A stretch of DNA of 64,000 nucleotides. Source: Salinispora vitiensis (GTDB lineage: Bacteria; Actinomycetota; Actinomycetes; Mycobacteriales; Micromonosporaceae). Location of the stretch: positions 4,781,901-4,845,900 of the forward strand of contig NZ_KB900388.1 in assembly GCF_000378825.1 (NCBI RefSeq). Reading direction: 5' to 3'. Made by a program: the position numbers and the translations under genes. Below are positions 62,983 through 64,000 of this stretch, piece by piece. Under the pieces are notes generated by a model, which saw nothing but the letters and a program-made list of their open reading frames with translations, did not search any database and was not told the DNA's origin. Numbering within the stretch: position 1 is the first letter of the stretch; the number at the start of each line of letters is the position of its first letter.

Positions 62983-64000
62983 ATGTCCCCCGTTGACCCT
63001 CACCGCAGCCCTGAACCGCACGGTTGGGAACGGCCCGCCGAATCGCGTGGCGTTCCGCAGGCGGATTCCGGTGCGGTACCCCGCGACGTCGGTGCAACGG
63101 TTCGGCATCGAGAAACCCCTGGTTACGACCATCGCGATCCCAGCCGGAATGGCCGGTCGCCAGCGGAGTCGACGGGTGGGCCTAGCCGAATTCCGAGTAA
63201 CGGCCACCAAGCCCCCGCCGAAGACCGGGACTACCCGACCGCGCGACAGAACCCGGTCCCGGACGCCCCGGCCGGGTCCGAGCACCCGACCGCCCAACTC
63301 CAGCCGGTCCGGGACGACGATCCGGCCACGCAGCCGCGGGGGCGGGGGCGGCGTCGGGCGGGACGGCGTCGTGCCACCGGCGCCGCTGCCCGACCGCGGT
63401 CGTCCGGCAAGGCCGGCCGTAACCTGCCGGCGGCCATCGGCGTAGGGGTTGGCCTTGGCGCCCTCGTCCTGGTGCCTCTCTTTCTCTACCCGTTCGCCTT
63501 CGTGGTGGTCGTCGCGGGGGCGCTGGCGGTCGGCTGTTGGGAGATGACCCGGGCGTTCGGTCGTGCGGGCCTCCACCCGCCGCTGATCCCGCTGGCCGGG
63601 GGCAGTGTGCTGGTGGTGGGGCTGGCCTGGTTCGTCGGGCCCGATGCGTTGACCCTCGGCGTGGCCGTCACGGTGCTCGGTGCCCTGGTGTGGCGACTGG
63701 GCGACGGGCTGGCCGGATTCCGCCGGGACGCCCTCGCGGCCACCCTGATCGCTGTCTACGTACCGTTTCTCGGTGGGTTCGCCGCGTTACTGGCGGCGCC
63801 GGAGGACGGGGCGCTGCGGGTGTTGGTGACATTGGCCGCGGTGGTGCTCTCCGACACCGGTGGGTACGCGGCCGGAGCCAACTTCGGCCGGCATCCGATG
63901 GCTCCGACAATCAGTCCGAAGAAGTCCTGGGAAGGGCTGGCGGGTTCGCTTGGCGCGGCGGCCCTCGGCGGTGCCCTGCTGATCTGGCTGCTCTTCGATG
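62983..64000 (+). CDS. cdsA: Phosphatidate cytidylyltransferase, partial (3' cut by window)
   Basis: The frame is open from ATG 62983 (GTG one codon earlier) to the window end: 339 residues. The first ~145 residues are a charged, disordered extension (start MSPVDPHRSPEPHGWERP). Membrane segments follow (NLPAAIGVGVGLGALVLVPL, FAFVVVVAGALAVGCWEMTR and others). The end shows AVVLSDTGGYAAGANFG and TISPKKSWEGLAGS, the CDS signature (S-x8-D-x3-D region begins here). Makes CDP-diacylglycerol from phosphatidate and CTP. Its place after pyrH-frr is the classical order. Confidence 0.93.
   Translation, partial: MSPVDPHRSPEPHGWERPAESRGVPQADSGAVPRDVGATVRHRETPGYDHRDPSRNGRSPAESTGGPSRIPSNGHQAPAEDRDYPTARQNPVPDAPAGSEHPTAQLQPVRDDDPATQPRGRGRRRAGRRRATGAAARPRSSGKAGRNLPAAIGVGVGLGALVLVPLFLYPFAFVVVVAGALAVGCWEMTRAFGRAGLHPPLIPLAGGSVLVVGLAWFVGPDALTLGVAVTVLGALVWRLGDGLAGFRRDALAATLIAVYVPFLGGFAALLAAPEDGALRVLVTLAAVVLSDTGGYAAGANFGRHPMAPTISPKKSWEGLAGSLGAAALGGALLIWLLFD

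Overview
The window is about 70% or more G+C, uses GTG starts heavily (TTG for rsmD), and carries the conserved actinobacterial core running from cofC/ddl/thiL/recG through rnc/smc/ftsY, amt-glnK-glnD-ffh, the rpsP-trmD-rplS-lepB cluster and rpsB-tsf-pyrH-frr-cdsA. A coenzyme F420 gene, archaeal-type ProRS, an XRE/DUF5753 + DUF397 pair and many LepB/CAP/LPxTG-type envelope proteins fit a Micromonosporaceae chromosome (Salinispora or Micromonospora-like). The genus is an inference from gene content, not shown by a marker.

Layout. 0-8.8 kb: end of a cold-shock-like gene, cofC, plsC-gpsA (phospholipid precursor), a Cys/Met-metabolism PLP enzyme, a ROK protein, a WhiJ-like XRE regulator with its DUF397 partner, ddl, DUF3515 and a stand-alone Lrp effector domain. 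8.9-14.8 kb: thiL, a GNAT protein, rpmB, a DAK2/DegV-like protein and recG. 15-21.8 kb: an LPxTG-type wall protein, rsmD-coaD, a coiled-coil protein, DUF177-rpmF-plsX-rnc-mutM. 21.9-33.2 kb: a CAP-domain membrane protein with a Trp/Gln heptad tail, smc-HAD, DinB, a PhoD-like phosphatase, ftsY and an aminoglycoside-phosphotransferase-fold protein. 33.2-34.7 kb: a secreted beta-helix protein with an unusual structured leader. 34.8-40.8 kb: the nitrogen operon amt-glnK-glnD behind GlnR-like boxes, then ffh. 41-50.5 kb: amidohydrolase, proS, DUF402, rpsP-khpA-rimM-trmD, rplS, two lepB paralogs, rnhB, DUF2469. 50.6-57.7 kb: a rearranged block holding an M23 protein, a secreted nucleoside-hydrolase-like protein, then xerC, dprA, yifB and yraN on the minus strand. 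57.9-64 kb: a membrane protein, rpsB-tsf, pyrH-frr and the start of cdsA, cut by the window end.

Most genes are housekeeping. The protein-export theme is strong: ftsY and ffh (SRP pathway), two signal peptidases, and several exported products. The accessory parts most worth attention are the nucleoside-hydrolase gene with its split Asp motif and tryptophan-rich repeat tail, the beta-helix gene with overlapping alternative hairpins in its leader, the hairpin that contains the predicted xerC start codon, and the gene-order rearrangement flanked by a short inverted repeat. Intergenic DNA carries many short tandem direct repeats (9-40 bp units). No rRNA, tRNA, CRISPR array, insertion sequence or prophage gene was recognised.
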